Source of the DNA: Undibacterium piscinae
GTDB taxonomy: Bacteria > Pseudomonadota > Gammaproteobacteria > Burkholderiales > Burkholderiaceae_D
Assembly: GCA_003970805.2 (NCBI GenBank)
Contig: CP051152.1
Span: 3,224,001-3,288,000 of the forward strand
DNA: 64,000 bases
Reading direction: 5' to 3'
Position numbers and translations under genes: made by a program
Notes under the pieces: generated by a model
Database searches by the model: none
What the model was told of the DNA's origin: nothing
Seen by the model: the letters and a program-made list of their open reading frames with translations, nothing else
Shown here: positions 8,923-19,056 of the stretch, one piece after another
Layout: the number at the start of each line of letters is the position of its first letter
Position numbering within the stretch: the stretch's first letter is position 1

Positions 8923-9597
8923 TCAGGCAGCCAGCGAAGATGTCCAAGAGTCGCTGATACAGCCCTTGTTCAGGTAGATCACGCGAGTGGCATGATCAAA
9001 CAGTTGTTCATCGTGGCTGGAAATAATGCAGGTAACACCGGCACTTTGAAATGCCTTTAAGGCGCTCAAGACCTTATTGGCGTTGTCTTTGTCGAGAAAG
9101 GCGGTTGGTTCATCGGCCAGGATGATTTGCGGACGGTTCACGATGGCACGGGCAATCGCAACGCGTTGTTGCTCGCCGCCCGAAAGACTTAGCGGAAGTG
9201 CCTCTGCCTTGTCGGATAAATTCACTTTTTCCAGCGCGGTTCTGGCGCGCATTTCAGCTTCTGAACCGGAGGCACCGGTGACAATCAAGGGCAGCATGAC
9301 ATTGGCCAACACGTTCCTGTCTAGCAGTAAACCTTGACCTTGCAGGATTAAGCCGAGTTTACGGCGTAAGTAGGGCAGGCTGCCGGTCTTGAGCGTGCCT
9401 ATGTCTTGTCCATTGACGGTGACGGTGCCACTGGTCGGGCGTTCGACTCCTGCGATCATTTTCAACAGGGTAGATTTTCCCGCACCGGAAGGTCCGGCCA
9501 AAAAAACTAGTTCACCCTGAGTAATGGACAGCGAGATGTCGCGCAAGGCGAACACTTCGCGCGAGTACTCCTTGTTGACTTGCTGGAATTGAATCAT
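8923..9597 (-). CDS. ftsE: Cell division ATP-binding protein FtsE
   Basis: ABC ATPase that powers FtsX. The 224-residue protein has Walker A GPSGAGKST, Q-loop region RRKLGLILQGQGLL, signature LSGGEQQRVAIARA, Walker B IILADEPTA, and the switch histidine in IISSHDEQLF. It lies between ftsY and ftsX in the usual ftsYEX order, 18 bp downstream of ftsY. Confidence 0.96.
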   Translation of the reverse strand: MIQFQQVNKEYSREVFALRDISLSITQGELVFLAGPSGAGKSTLLKMIAGVERPTSGTVTVNGQDIGTLKTGSLPYLRRKLGLILQGQGLLLDRNVLANVMLPLIVTGASGSEAEMRARTALEKVNLSDKAEALPLSLSGGEQQRVAIARAIVNRPQIILADEPTAFLDKDNANKVLSALKAFQSAGVTCIISSHDEQLFDHATRVIYLNKGCISDSWTSSLAA

Positions 9598-9615
9598 GGT
9601 CGCAAATTGAGGGCG

Positions 9616-10680
9616 TTAATCAAACAGGGCGTCGACAAACTCTTGGGCATTAAAAGCCTGCAAGTCTTCGATCTGTTCACCAATTCCAATGAAGTACACC
9701 GGAATCGGGCGAATTTTAGCAATGGCCGCCAATACGCCGCCTTTGGCTGTGCCATCGAGCTTGGTGATGATCAGTCCGGTCAAATTCAGGGCCTCGTCAA
9801 ATGCTTTTACTTGTGCCAATGCGTTCTGGCCGGTATTGCCGTCAATCACTAGCAAAATCTCCTGCGGTGCGCCATCCATACCCTTGGCAATCACACGCTT
9901 GATTTTTTTTAATTCTTCCATCAGGTGCAGTTGGGTTGGCAGACGGCCGGCGGTATCGACCATCACGACATTGGTGCCACGCGCCTTGGCAGAGGCTACC
10001 GCATCAAACGCCACCGCGGCAGGATCACCGGATTCCTGAGCGATGACGGTGACATTATTTCTTTGGCCCCAGATAGTGAGTTGCTCACGCGCGGCGGCAC
10101 GGAAAGTATCGCCCGCGGCCAGTACCACCGATTGACCATGGCTTTGCAGATGCTTGGCAAGTTTGCCTATAGTCGTGGTTTTGCCGGCACCGTTGACACC
10201 GGAAATCATCATTACCAGAGGCTGATGGCGACCAAGCTCGAAGGGTTTTTGCAGAGGAGTGAGTAAATCACGCAACAGTGTCTTGAGTGCAGCCTTGACC
10301 TGCTCGGCTTCCGTCAGTTTTTCTTCCTTAACTTTTTTCTTCAGGCTATCGAGTAAAAATTGAGTCGCTTCGACACCGGCGTCTGACACCAGTAATGCCG
10401 TTTCCAGTTCGTCGTAGAGGTCGTCATCAATTTTCGCCCCGACAAACAGGGTGGTCAGGCTTGAGGATGTCTTGGCCAGGCCAGCTTTCAGGCGGCTCAG
10501 CCAGGAAGTCTTGGCGGGGGGCGTTGGTGCCGCCGACTCTAGCGCTACAGGCGCTACTGCAATCGGCGCTGCCGCTGCCGGTTCTGCAACCGGAGGCAAG
10601 GGAGCTGCTGTGATGGCGGGAATCGCTTCTGCGGGAGAAGCGGGCTCATCTTTGGGTTTTTTCTTGAAGAAGCTAAACAT
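9616..10680 (-). CDS. ftsY: Signal recognition particle receptor FtsY
   Basis: SRP receptor GTPase that docks ribosome-nascent chains at the membrane. The 354-residue protein has an Ala/Pro-rich acidic A domain (about 1-60), an N domain four-helix bundle, then the NG GTPase with G1 SGVNGAGKTTT, DTFRAAAREQL, G3 DTAGRLPTQ and G4 TKLDGTAKGG. It contains an A8 run (at 9902-9913) that is read correctly, unlike similar runs elsewhere in this window. It is divergent from rsmD. Confidence 0.96.
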   Translation of the reverse strand: MFSFFKKKPKDEPASPAEAIPAITAAPLPPVAEPAAAAPIAVAPVALESAAPTPPAKTSWLSRLKAGLAKTSSSLTTLFVGAKIDDDLYDELETALLVSDAGVEATQFLLDSLKKKVKEEKLTEAEQVKAALKTLLRDLLTPLQKPFELGRHQPLVMMISGVNGAGKTTTIGKLAKHLQSHGQSVVLAAGDTFRAAAREQLTIWGQRNNVTVIAQESGDPAAVAFDAVASAKARGTNVVMVDTAGRLPTQLHLMEELKKIKRVIAKGMDGAPQEILLVIDGNTGQNALAQVKAFDEALNLTGLIITKLDGTAKGGVLAAIAKIRPIPVYFIGIGEQIEDLQAFNAQEFVDALFD

Positions 10681-10710
10681 CGGGGATTTCAGTCGTTGCG
10701 GTAAGTACAG

Positions 10711-10732
10711 GTTAGAATGCTGCCATTCTAAC
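10711..10732. repeat. Short perfect palindrome in the ftsY/rsmD divergent spacer
   Basis: Nine-base inverted repeat GTTAGAATG/CATTCTAAC around CTGC. Each arm contains TAGAAT, which resembles a -10 box on either strand, so it could lie in a divergent promoter or be an operator. No good -35 partner is visible. The role is unknown. Confidence 0.4.
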
Positions 10733-10782
10733 AGACCCCTGTTGGTAAATTTGACTCACATTTCCAACTATATGCTACGCCC

Positions 10783-11442
10783 ATGAAAGCCAACAACAAA
10801 AAAACACCAGTTCATAGCCGCCCGTCGCATCAGGTGCGGATTATTGGCGGGATCTGGAAACGTACTCCGCTGACGGTCATTGTCGCTGAAGGCTTGCGTC
10901 CCACCCCGGATCGGGTCCGGGAAACGGTATTCAATTGGCTAAATTTTTTACTGGCCGGCGGATGGCAGGAGCAGCGTTGTCTCGATTTGTTTGCCGGTAG
11001 TGGGGCGCTTGGCTTCGAAGCTGCCAGTCGCGGCGCTTCTGAACTTACCATGGTTGAGTATCACACCCCGGCGTTTAAACAACTCGAACAGGTTAAGCAA
11101 AAATTGGGGGCGGATACCGTCACTTTGCTGCGCGCCGATGCACTGACCGTCGTCACCGGTATGGCGACGCGCCAGCAAAAGGTCGATCTGATTTTTCTTG
11201 ACCCGCCATTTGGCCAGGGGATATTGCAGAAAATTTTGCCGGTTTGCGCAAAACTGCTGAGCGCGAAAGGTTTGCTTTATGTTGAGGCGGAGCACTCTTT
11301 AATTATTGATGATAAAACGCAAGAGAAACCGGATTGGCTGGAGGGTTGGGAGATCATTCGTGCCGATCAGGCCGGCAGTGTGTACTTTCATATACTGCAA
11401 CGCAGCAATTTGGTGCATGATATGCCAGAAATTCAGGCATAA
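10783..11442 (+). CDS. rsmD: 16S rRNA (guanine966-N2)-methyltransferase RsmD
   Basis: SAM-dependent methyltransferase acting on G966 of 16S rRNA. The 219-residue protein has the family start VRIIGGIWKRTPL, RPTPDRVRETVFNWL, SAM motif LDLFAGSGALGFEAASRGA, and the catalytic DPPF in LIFLDPPFGQG. It sits upstream of coaD, the usual order. The first 20 residues are a basic extension before the conserved core. Confidence 0.95.
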   Translation: MKANNKKTPVHSRPSHQVRIIGGIWKRTPLTVIVAEGLRPTPDRVRETVFNWLNFLLAGGWQEQRCLDLFAGSGALGFEAASRGASELTMVEYHTPAFKQLEQVKQKLGADTVTLLRADALTVVTGMATRQQKVDLIFLDPPFGQGILQKILPVCAKLLSAKGLLYVEAEHSLIIDDKTQEKPDWLEGWEIIRADQAGSVYFHILQRSNLVHDMPEIQA

Positions 11443-11496
11443 TGCCCGATCGTATTGATGCATATTCATATTTGAGAAGTGAATAAGGGAGCAAAG

Positions 11497-11988
11497 ATGG
11501 TCACAGCCGTATATCCGGGAACATTCGATCCGTTGACTCGTGGTCACGAAGATTTGGTGCGTCGCGCCTCAGGTCTTTTTGATACCTTGGTCGTTGGTGT
11601 GGCAGACAGCAAGAATAAAAAGCCTTTTTTCTCGCTGGAAGAACGTCTGACTATCGCCAATGAAGTATTGGGGCATTACCCTAATGTTCGCGTGGAAAGT
11701 TTTTCAGGATTGCTGAAAGATTTTGTCCGTAAGAATGATGCTCGGGTGATTGTGCGTGGTTTACGTGCAGTATCTGATTTTGAGTATGAATTTCAGATGG
11801 CAGGTATGAACCGTTATCTGTTGCCGGATGTCGAGACCCTGTTTCTGACGCCTTCGGACCAATATCAGTTTATTTCCGGTACCATAGTGCGCGAAATCGC
11901 CATGTTTGGCGGAGATGTATCAAAATTTGTGTTTCCTTCCGTCGATAAATGGCTCAAGCAAAAAGTGGCGGCCGCGGAAGAAAATTAA
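11497..11988 (+). CDS. coaD: Phosphopantetheine adenylyltransferase
   Basis: Transfers AMP to 4'-phosphopantetheine, the penultimate step of coenzyme A synthesis. The 163-residue protein begins [17 protein letters not shown] with the nucleotidyltransferase T/HxGH motif and contains [21 protein letters not shown]. The usual ISSTxVR motif reads ISGTIVR, a mild variant. I chose ATG 11497 behind GGGAGC; an in-frame GTG at 11479 lacks support. Confidence 0.96.
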   Translation: MVTAVYPGTFDPLTRGHEDLVRRASGLFDTLVVGVADSKNKKPFFSLEERLTIANEVLGHYPNVRVESFSGLLKDFVRKNDARVIVRGLRAVSDFEYEFQMAGMNRYLLPDVETLFLTPSDQYQFISGTIVREIAMFGGDVSKFVFPSVDKWLKQKVAAAEEN

Positions 11989-12043
11989 GTGCCGTTCGTG
12001 GTCTGGTATCGGTGATGCCAGGCTGCTTTAATACAAGAAATGA

Positions 12044-12328
<285 letters not shown>

Positions 12329-12338
12329 TCCGTCTCAA

Positions 12339-13493
12339 TTAGTTTGCCAGACAGACCCGGTTGCGCCCTTGTTGTTTCGCTTCATACAGGGCGCGATCCG
12401 CATTCCATAGTAGTTCAGCGGCGATCATCTCCATATCTCCATGATTGCCGGATGCCACTAACGTCGCGATACCTATCGATATCGTGCTATTGCATACTCC
12501 CGTCATGCTGAGGAAAAATGGCTGGCCGGCGATACTCAGGCGTATCCGCTCGGCGACCTGCGCCGCAGCCTGCTGATCAGTATTCACCAGCAGTACGACA
12601 AACTCTTCTCCGCCGAAACGCCCCAGAGTATCGCTTAGGCGTAACTCAGCCTTGATTCTGCTGGCAACCTCTTTCAATACGTCATCCCCGCTTTGATGGC
12701 CATATTGGTCATTGACCTGCTTGAAAAAATCGATATCCAGATACATGCATGAAATACTGTATTGCTGACGGCGTGCGCGACCGATTTCTTCCAGCATCCT
12801 GCGTTCCACATTGCGCCGGTTGCTGACATTGGTGAGCGGATCGGTCAGGCCTATATAGGTCAGTCGTTCATGATTGATGACGTTTTCCAGGCAGGTAGCG
12901 ATGATGAAACCCATTTGCTCGATAAAATCGGTCGCCATGTTGGCGGTGAAGCGGGAGGCATGAAAACTTCCCAGATTGAGACAGCCGATCAGGCGGTTCA
13001 GCCGTATTAGCGGGACGATGGCGACACTAACCGGCTTTTTGACGCAAGTCGAGAAAAACGAACCATGCTGCTTAGCGGAGTAGCGGCCGAGTACAGGTTT
13101 GTTTTTGGTATGCGGTGGCAAGGCCAGTTCGGTCTCATTGGCGACAAACATGAGCTGCGGGAAGTCGCTCAGGTCAAGGCTAAGATCTTGCAGGATGGAA
13201 CGTAAATTACTTTGATGGTCAATCAGGGTCAGGCTGACTACATCCAGATCGGAACTGGTTGGCAGTGTACTAAAAATAGTGTCTATGAGTTCGCGAAAGC
13301 TGCTGGCACCTATCAGTTCCAGATTGAAACTCTGATGGCGCGACATGATGCGTTGATTGTGGTGCGCCTGTTTGAGGAACTCGTGCATTTGCTCGCGTAG
13401 CATGCGGTTTTCTTCGGCCAATTCCTGATTCGCCATAGCGAGTGCCGCTTCAGTAAGCGCTGGTGTGACTAGCGTATCCATTTTGCCTTTCAT
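12339..13493 (-). CDS. Diguanylate cyclase with DUF484/GAF-like sensor
   Basis: Predicted cytoplasmic enzyme making cyclic di-GMP. An N-terminal coiled coil (ELAEENRMLREQM) leads into a GAF/DUF484-like domain (about 45-205), then a GGDEF domain with the catalytic GGEEF. An RxxD inhibition site (RLSD) lies five residues before GGEEF, so product feedback is likely. There is no transmembrane helix. I place the start at ATG 13493 (384 residues); an ATG at 13481 with an AAAGG upstream is equally plausible. The ligand sensed is unknown. Confidence 0.88.
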   Translation of the reverse strand: MKGKMDTLVTPALTEAALAMANQELAEENRMLREQMHEFLKQAHHNQRIMSRHQSFNLELIGASSFRELIDTIFSTLPTSSDLDVVSLTLIDHQSNLRSILQDLSLDLSDFPQLMFVANETELALPPHTKNKPVLGRYSAKQHGSFFSTCVKKPVSVAIVPLIRLNRLIGCLNLGSFHASRFTANMATDFIEQMGFIIATCLENVINHERLTYIGLTDPLTNVSNRRNVERRMLEEIGRARRQQYSISCMYLDIDFFKQVNDQYGHQSGDDVLKEVASRIKAELRLSDTLGRFGGEEFVVLLVNTDQQAAAQVAERIRLSIAGQPFFLSMTGVCNSTISIGIATLVASGNHGDMEMIAAELLWNADRALYEAKQQGRNRVCLAN

Positions 13494-13548
13494 GTGCGAT
13501 TCGCATTCCAAGCTAAACCCAGGCTTATATCGAAAACTGTCATAAATA

Positions 13549-14164
13549 TCAAAAAGCCAGCTGTAATTCTAGCTCATCGCCAAGACTCATAGTTTGACCC
13601 AGACCCTGGACGATGATGGTATTCATGCCAAACGTGACCGCGCCATCTAGTAAGGGGTTGCTACGGTAGTGCTGCAGTATATCGACCGGGTTAGGGCCAA
13701 CTTCTGCCGTACTTTGATCCACTGCCGGCACCGGACAGCGCGGGCAGGGCTTGACTGGCTTGAGACGGATATTCTGGCCACCAAGCCTGCTGCTGTCGAT
13801 GAGCAGCACTTCGGCATAATCCTCTTCGAATGCCTCCACCCCAGAAATCACAAGATTTGGCCTGAAGCGATTCATGGGAATTGGATTACGCCCCTGCGCC
13901 TGCAATTTCTGGTTTAAGTCTGCCAGCGAGGCTTCGGAAATAAGCAGGATAGGATAACCATCAGAAAACAGCGCCGGCACTTTGATATCGCCCGTCCATT
14001 TCGGATTGGCATAGCGTTGCGCCGTCGGATGGCTGCGTACCAATCTGCAGTTCATGCCCAGGAAGCGGCTGATCCAGTCTGCTGCGGGCTCGCCGCATCT
14101 GGCATACGGTCATCCCGACTTTACTTGTATGCTGTTGGCGTTCGGGCGGCTTGCACCCTTGAAG
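13549..14164 (-). pseudogene. MOSC domain protein, 5' truncated and frame-disrupted
   Basis: The C-terminal part of a MOSC (molybdenum cofactor sulfurase C-terminal-like) protein. About 168 codons from ATG 14055 are intact, with NRFRPNLVISG, LKPVKPCPRCPVPAVDQ and FGMNTIIVQG. Upstream, the alternative frame still encodes [14 protein letters not shown], which belongs to the same family, but several small frame breaks occur at about 14060-14120. The usual N-terminal beta-barrel (roughly 90-110 residues) is missing, and the sequence runs directly into broken ychF. Either a real deletion or poor sequence and assembly is possible. Confidence 0.75.
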
Positions 14165-15264
14165 TTCTCCCGCATGAATGATGTAGTCGTCAAACGCGAT
14201 GGTCTGGGCGCGGATGAAACCGCGTTCGAAGTCGGTGTGGATCACGCCAGCCGCTTGCGGGCCGGTGTCGCCGATGTGGATGGTCCAGGCGCGTACTTCC
14301 TTGACGCAATCGGCACCAAGCTCAATGTGAGTCTTCGAGGTAGGTTTGACGCCATTTTTCTTGCTGGCTGATTCGCGGCGCACATCAGCAGCTTGTACTG
14401 CGGCTCCCCGGCGGTGAAGTAGGTTTGCAGACCGAGCAGCTTGTAGGCGGCGCGGATCAGGCGATCCAGGCCAGGCTCTTCCATGCCCATATCAGCCAAA
14501 AACTCGGCTTTGTCGGCATCTTCCAGATCGGCGATTTCGGACTCTATCGAAGCGCAGATGGCAACGATAGGCGCGTTTTGCGTGGCTGCGTAGGCGGTCA
14601 GCTGATCCAGCAATGGATTATTGGTGAAGCCGCTGTCAGAGACGTTGGCGACATACATGGCTGGCTTGGCGGTGATCAGGCACATAGGCTTGAGCAGAGC
14701 CATTTCATCGGCATCCAGACCCATAGCGCGTACCGGCTTGGCATCGTTCAGCGCTGGCAGGATACGTTCTAAAATCTCGACCAGTTTGGCCGCATCTTTA
14801 TCGCCGGAACGGGATTTCTTGTTTTCGCGATGGATGGCTTTTTCTACCGCGCCCATATCGGCCAGGCACAATTCGGTCTGGATTACTTCGATATCGTCGA
14901 GCGGGCTGACCTTGCCGGCAACGTGGATCACGTTGTCGTCTTCAAAGCAGCGCACCACGTTGACGATCGCATCGGTTTCGCGGATGTGGGCCAAGAATTG
15001 GTTACCCAGGCCTTCGCCTTTGGAGGCACCGGCGACCAGGCCTGCGATATCGACGAATTCGACGATGGCGTTCTGGACACGCTCAGGCTTGACGATGGCA
15101 GACAGTTGCGCCAGACGCGGATCTGGTACTTCGACCACGCCGACGTTAGGTTCTATCGTGCAGAAAGGGTAGTTTTCTGCCGGAATGCCCGCTTTAGTCA
15201 GGGCATTGAAGAGGGTAGATTTGCCGACGTTAGGCAGGCCGACGATGCCGCATTGGAGACTCAT
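14165..15264 (-). pseudogene. ychF: Ribosome-associated ATPase YchF, interrupted and 3' truncated
   Basis: Obg-family P-loop protein (binds ATP, associates with ribosomes). Residues 1-286 are intact: [38 protein letters not shown] and YFTAG. Then 101 unexplained bases (14306-14406 on the plus strand) separate YFTAG from the expected continuation [12 protein letters not shown], which resumes in another frame and runs to [10 protein letters not shown] near 14165. The last 30 or so residues of the TGS domain are absent, replaced by MOSC sequence. Elsewhere ychF lies next to pth; here they are 3.8 kb apart on the same strand. Confidence 0.88.
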
Positions 15265-15305
15265 GGTGATCTTTTTAAAAAGGAAACTGCAAGAAAATAC
15301 GTAAA

Positions 15306-16706
15306 TTAACCCGCTATTTTACCGGAACTGGCCGCAAAGCTGATCTTTCTTAATGAAAGCCTCTGTAAAAAAGCGACTAGCAGCAGTGCCGCCACGGTCA
15401 GACCGAACACCAGACCTATCCAGAAACCATCGGCTGCCATAGGTTGTTGCGGTCGCCATGGCATCCATTCCGGCAACATGCCCAAGCCCAGCGCACAGCC
15501 TATCGGTAAGGCAAAACCATAAAACGCCATCAGGTGGATCAGCATAGGCGTGCGGGTTACCTTGTAGCCGCGGATCGCGCATGAAGCCGATACCTGGGTG
15601 GCATCGGACAATTGGAAGATGGCGGCAAACAGCAATAAGCTGGCGGCCATTTCCTGTACTGCGGCATCCGAGGTGTAGGCGGCGGCAATCTGATAGCGGA
15701 AAATTGCGATAAAGACGGCAGAGAGCACCGCAAAGCCGAGCGACAGTCCGACCCCGACTAGTGAAACAAAGCGCGCTCTGATCACATCGCCTTCGCCCAG
15801 AGTTTGGCCGACCCGCGTGGTCAGCGCAATGCCCAGGCTAAGCGGCACCATGAATACCAGGGACGAGAAATTGAGCGCGATCTGATTGGCTGATACCGGC
15901 ACGATGCCAAAGCGCGCCACCAGCAAGCCGACCGCGCAAAATGCCGAGACTTCGGCAAAATAGGTTACGCCTATCGGCAAACCTATGCGCAGCATCGAGC
16001 GGATCTCCGGCCAGTGCGGCGCTTCCTTGTGGGTAAACGGGAAGGTTTGCTGATACACGGGTGCCCGGTGTGTCCACCATAGCATGGCGCCTAGCATCAG
16101 CCATAGGCCCAGTCCGGTGGCCACCGCGCAACCGGTCGCGCCCAATTGCGGGAAACCCCAGTGACCATAGATCAGCAGCCAATTGACCACAATATTAAAA
16201 CCAAGACCGAGCAGGGCGATCACCATCACCGGTTTGGTCTGGTTGATGCTGGTGGTGTAGCCGTACAGCGCGCGGTACATGGCAAAGGCTGGCATCCCTA
16301 TGCTGATCACATGCACGAATTGCGCAGCCTTGGCATGTACGCCGGGATCAAGCTGCAGGTAGTCAAATACTAAGGTGGATAGATTGAGTAGCAGACAGGC
16401 GATCAGGCCGACCCCGGCCGCCATCCACATCGATTGCCGCATGATGTGCGGAATCCGTTCAAACTTGGCGGCACCGACTTCGTGCGCGACCACCGCGTTA
16501 ATCGCGATCATGATGCCCATCACCGTGACCAAAACGATAGTCCATAGCGATGCGCCCAGCGCCACTGCCGCCAGATCTTCGGCGCTTAAGTGGCCGGTCA
16601 TGGCGACGTCGGCGACTGACATGCCGACCGTGGCGAGCTGGCCGATCAGGACGGGCCAGGCGAGTTGCCACAATGCGGCGGCTTCGGTGCGGATTTTGGT
16701 TTTCAT
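15306..16706 (-). CDS. MATE family multidrug/Na+ efflux transporter
   Basis: 466-residue inner-membrane antiporter of the MATE (NorM-like) family with twelve hydrophobic segments. Seen features include [17 protein letters not shown] near the N-terminus, the paired half-repeats, and [14 protein letters not shown] in the second half. I chose ATG 16706 ([13 protein letters not shown]). The frame is open for 55 more codons upstream, but that leader is rich in Cys and Phe and not family-like. The substrate cannot be told. A paralogue of NorM is the best description. Confidence 0.9.
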   Translation of the reverse strand: MKTKIRTEAAALWQLAWPVLIGQLATVGMSVADVAMTGHLSAEDLAAVALGASLWTIVLVTVMGIMIAINAVVAHEVGAAKFERIPHIMRQSMWMAAGVGLIACLLLNLSTLVFDYLQLDPGVHAKAAQFVHVISIGMPAFAMYRALYGYTTSINQTKPVMVIALLGLGFNIVVNWLLIYGHWGFPQLGATGCAVATGLGLWLMLGAMLWWTHRAPVYQQTFPFTHKEAPHWPEIRSMLRIGLPIGVTYFAEVSAFCAVGLLVARFGIVPVSANQIALNFSSLVFMVPLSLGIALTTRVGQTLGEGDVIRARFVSLVGVGLSLGFAVLSAVFIAIFRYQIAAAYTSDAAVQEMAASLLLFAAIFQLSDATQVSASCAIRGYKVTRTPMLIHLMAFYGFALPIGCALGLGMLPEWMPWRPQQPMAADGFWIGLVFGLTVAALLLVAFLQRLSLRKISFAASSGKIAG

Positions 16707-16865
16707 GCGAAGGTGCTGAGTTGACTTAAAGCTGGACATGCATCTTAACCGATATGCATCCATTTGGTGCATGAAGGCAAATCTACATAGGAACAAGATT
16801 TGCTTATGGGAAAGGAGATAGCAAACTACGCAGCAACTCACCAGTCGATTAAATAAGGAGTCAAT

Positions 16866-17675
16866 ATGCATTGCACAGCCAACCGCAGGACATTTTTGAT
16901 ACGCGGCAGCGTACTGATAGCCGGCACTTCGCTGATGTCACTGGCTTTCGCCAAAATCGAGGACATCAATGACGCCATCAATAAGTCGGGGCGGCAACGC
17001 ATGTTGTCGCAGCGTTTAACCAAGGCTTATTTGCAAATGGGGCAGGGCGTCGCCCCGGAGGCTTCACGCAAGATACTGGCGGCATCAATCGTTACTTTTG
17101 AAAATCAGCTCACCGAACTGAGCGCCTTTGCGCCGACCGCCGAAAACAAGCAGGTGTTACAGACGATGGAAAAGAACTGGAGCACGTATAAAACCCTGTT
17201 GAGCACCACCGAGCCCAATCCGGGTGCAGCGCGCAACCTGATGCTGCAAAGCGATGAGATGCTGGCGCTGGCGCAAACCGCGACCGTGCAGCTGGAAAAG
17301 CACTCCGGTACCAGCAGCGGCAAACTGGTGAATATCGCCGGACGCCAGCGCATGCTGTCGCAACGCATGGCGAAATACTATCAAGCCTTGCAATGGGGCG
17401 TGGCACCGCCCGATGGCATCGCCAAACTCGATCTTGCCCGCAAGGACTTCGTGGCTGGCATGGCGCTACTCAGCGCAGCGCCTGCTAATACGGCAAAAAT
17501 ACAAGAGGGACTAGCACTGGTGCAGCAGCAGTGGCTATTTTTTGATCATGCCTTGCAGCAGTTCGGCGAAGCCTCTGCCGGCAAGCAACTCTTACTTAGT
17601 AACGTTGCCACTAGCAGCGAGCGGATACTCGAAGTGATGGATGGGGTAACCGCGTTGTACCAAAAACTTGCCTGA
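16866..17675 (+). CDS. Exported protein with two PilJ N-terminal (type IV pili chemotaxis sensor) modules
   Basis: 269-residue protein with a twin-arginine-like signal (NRRTFLIRG, then a hydrophobic core to about residue 29). The mature part is all-helical, with two copies of the sensor signature GRQRMLSQR at residues 42-50 and 159-167. This box is found in PilJ-type and nitrate-sensor (NarX/NarQ) periplasmic domains. There is no HAMP, kinase or methyl-accepting domain, so the protein is a free periplasmic sensor-like module. The partner is unknown. It faces patatin in convergent orientation. Confidence 0.82.
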   Translation: MHCTANRRTFLIRGSVLIAGTSLMSLAFAKIEDINDAINKSGRQRMLSQRLTKAYLQMGQGVAPEASRKILAASIVTFENQLTELSAFAPTAENKQVLQTMEKNWSTYKTLLSTTEPNPGAARNLMLQSDEMLALAQTATVQLEKHSGTSSGKLVNIAGRQRMLSQRMAKYYQALQWGVAPPDGIAKLDLARKDFVAGMALLSAAPANTAKIQEGLALVQQQWLFFDHALQQFGEASAGKQLLLSNVATSSERILEVMDGVTALYQKLA

Positions 17676-17713
17676 AGAAATTTGATGACAGACTGCCCAT
17701 AGTTTGAAAGCTC

Positions 17714-17808
17714 AAAAACACCCCTGCCAGCAGGCAGCATTCATGCGCCTGGTGGCAGGGTATGCCTGCAAACCCGCATGGATATTGTGCGCTGGGCCAG
17801 GTGTTTTT
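17714..17808. terminator. Nested inverted repeat between convergent genes
   Basis: Outer arms AAAAACACC (17714-17722) and GGTGTTTTT (17800-17808) enclose an inner stem CCCTGCCA (17722-17729) with TGGCAGGG (17753-17760). It sits between the PilJ-N gene (+) and patatin (-). A bidirectional terminator is the simplest reading; a structured RNA is possible. Confidence 0.5.
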
Positions 17809-17938
17809 CACAAACTTGACGTGTCATTCTTCAATTTGCGGAGAGGACGAGGGCAAATAGACGTGTAAACAAGAACGAAAAATCTGCGCCTTTGCGGAAA
17901 AAGCTTTTTATCATTGATGGTGAACAGTTGCTTTGAAA

Positions 17939-19054
17939 CTAAAAATTCAGCGGTTTGACGGTTGCCATGTCAGGTTTTGCTACAAAGGCTGCGAAGGCTT
18001 CGGCCAGTCTGGCGCTGGCGCTGATCGCCAGTTTCCAGTTGCGTATGCGTGCCTCGTGGTCTATGCCGTAGTGAAAAAAATCGGTGCGATCCGGTAGCTT
18101 GGCGCGCGGTAGCGTGCGTATGAAACTAGCCGATGGCGATAGCATAATCAGGTTGTCTAGCCAACTGGCGTGCGCGCCCTTGCCGGCACGCCGCCATGGC
18201 AGGCTCTTGTCCAGCCAGCCGGGGATGATGTGATCGGCAAAGTGCGGATATAGCACCAGACCGGCACCGGCTCCGGCACCGTGAGTGTCTTGCATTTGTG
18301 CGTAAGGAAAATCGAGGTGGTAGTCGATCATGCCGCCATCCCAGTAAGTGCCGGATGGGGTGCCGGCGATCTGGCGTACCGGCTCCATGATCAGGGGCAG
18401 GGTGCCTGAGGCCAGTAAAGACGGCAGTAAATTTTCAGTGCTGAGCGCCGCAAAATCGGTCTGGAAGGCATCGAAATGATTCGGCATCCAGGCCAGCGTA
18501 TCGCGGCTGTCACCGATCACCACGCGTGTCATATGGCGCGCCAGATGCTTGCGTGCGCCCAGGTTGGCCAGCGCGGCGCTGGCAAAGCCCAGCTTGGTGC
18601 TCAGTTCGCTTTGTGGCGCTTGCAAGCGGCCACGTCCGCGTACCGCCAGCACATGCAGGCGCTGCGTCGGATGCGTGAGAATTTCCTGTTCGTGACCACC
18701 GACGAATCCGTGCAGTAAGCCGAGAATTTCTTGCGTCACGCGCGCCGGACTCGGCTTGGCCGGATAGCGCTGCCCGCAATACAAATCTGCCAGCCGCTGA
18801 AATGCCGCCACCGGGTCAGTATGGCAAGCGGCCGCCATGCGCCACGAACCTATCGATGCACCGAGCAGGCTACGTTGGCGCGGCGCGCCAGGCAGCCACT
18901 CGCCAAACAAGTATTGATCCAGTCCTTGCAAGATCAAACCCTTGGGGCCGCCCGCCGCCGCCGGTATCACGGCCACGTCTTGGGCTTGCAAGCCGTGTTG
19001 GCGCAAATGCGCCATGGCGGTTTTTCCAGCGTGGATGTGTAATGGCGAGCTCAT
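17939..19054 (-). CDS. Patatin-like phospholipase family protein
   Basis: 371-residue predicted acyl hydrolase. The oxyanion glycines are in AAGGPKG (about 34-39), the nucleophile Ser67 in GASIGSW, and the second dyad residue in WDGGMIDYH near residue 240, so the Ser-Asp dyad is complete. There is no signal peptide, so it is probably cytoplasmic or injected; which is not clear. No ribosome-binding site is seen; the bases just before ATG are a tandem octamer repeat. Confidence 0.85.
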   Translation of the reverse strand: MSSPLHIHAGKTAMAHLRQHGLQAQDVAVIPAAAGGPKGLILQGLDQYLFGEWLPGAPRQRSLLGASIGSWRMAAACHTDPVAAFQRLADLYCGQRYPAKPSPARVTQEILGLLHGFVGGHEQEILTHPTQRLHVLAVRGRGRLQAPQSELSTKLGFASAALANLGARKHLARHMTRVVIGDSRDTLAWMPNHFDAFQTDFAALSTENLLPSLLASGTLPLIMEPVRQIAGTPSGTYWDGGMIDYHLDFPYAQMQDTHGAGAGAGLVLYPHFADHIIPGWLDKSLPWRRAGKGAHASWLDNLIMLSPSASFIRTLPRAKLPDRTDFFHYGIDHEARIRNWKLAISASARLAEAFAAFVAKPDMATVKPLNF

Positions 19055-19056
19055 GC

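Noticed and set aside
16707..16871. 55-codon N-terminal extension of the MATE transporter
   Set aside because: The leader is not transporter-like and ATG 16706 begins the conserved first helix region.
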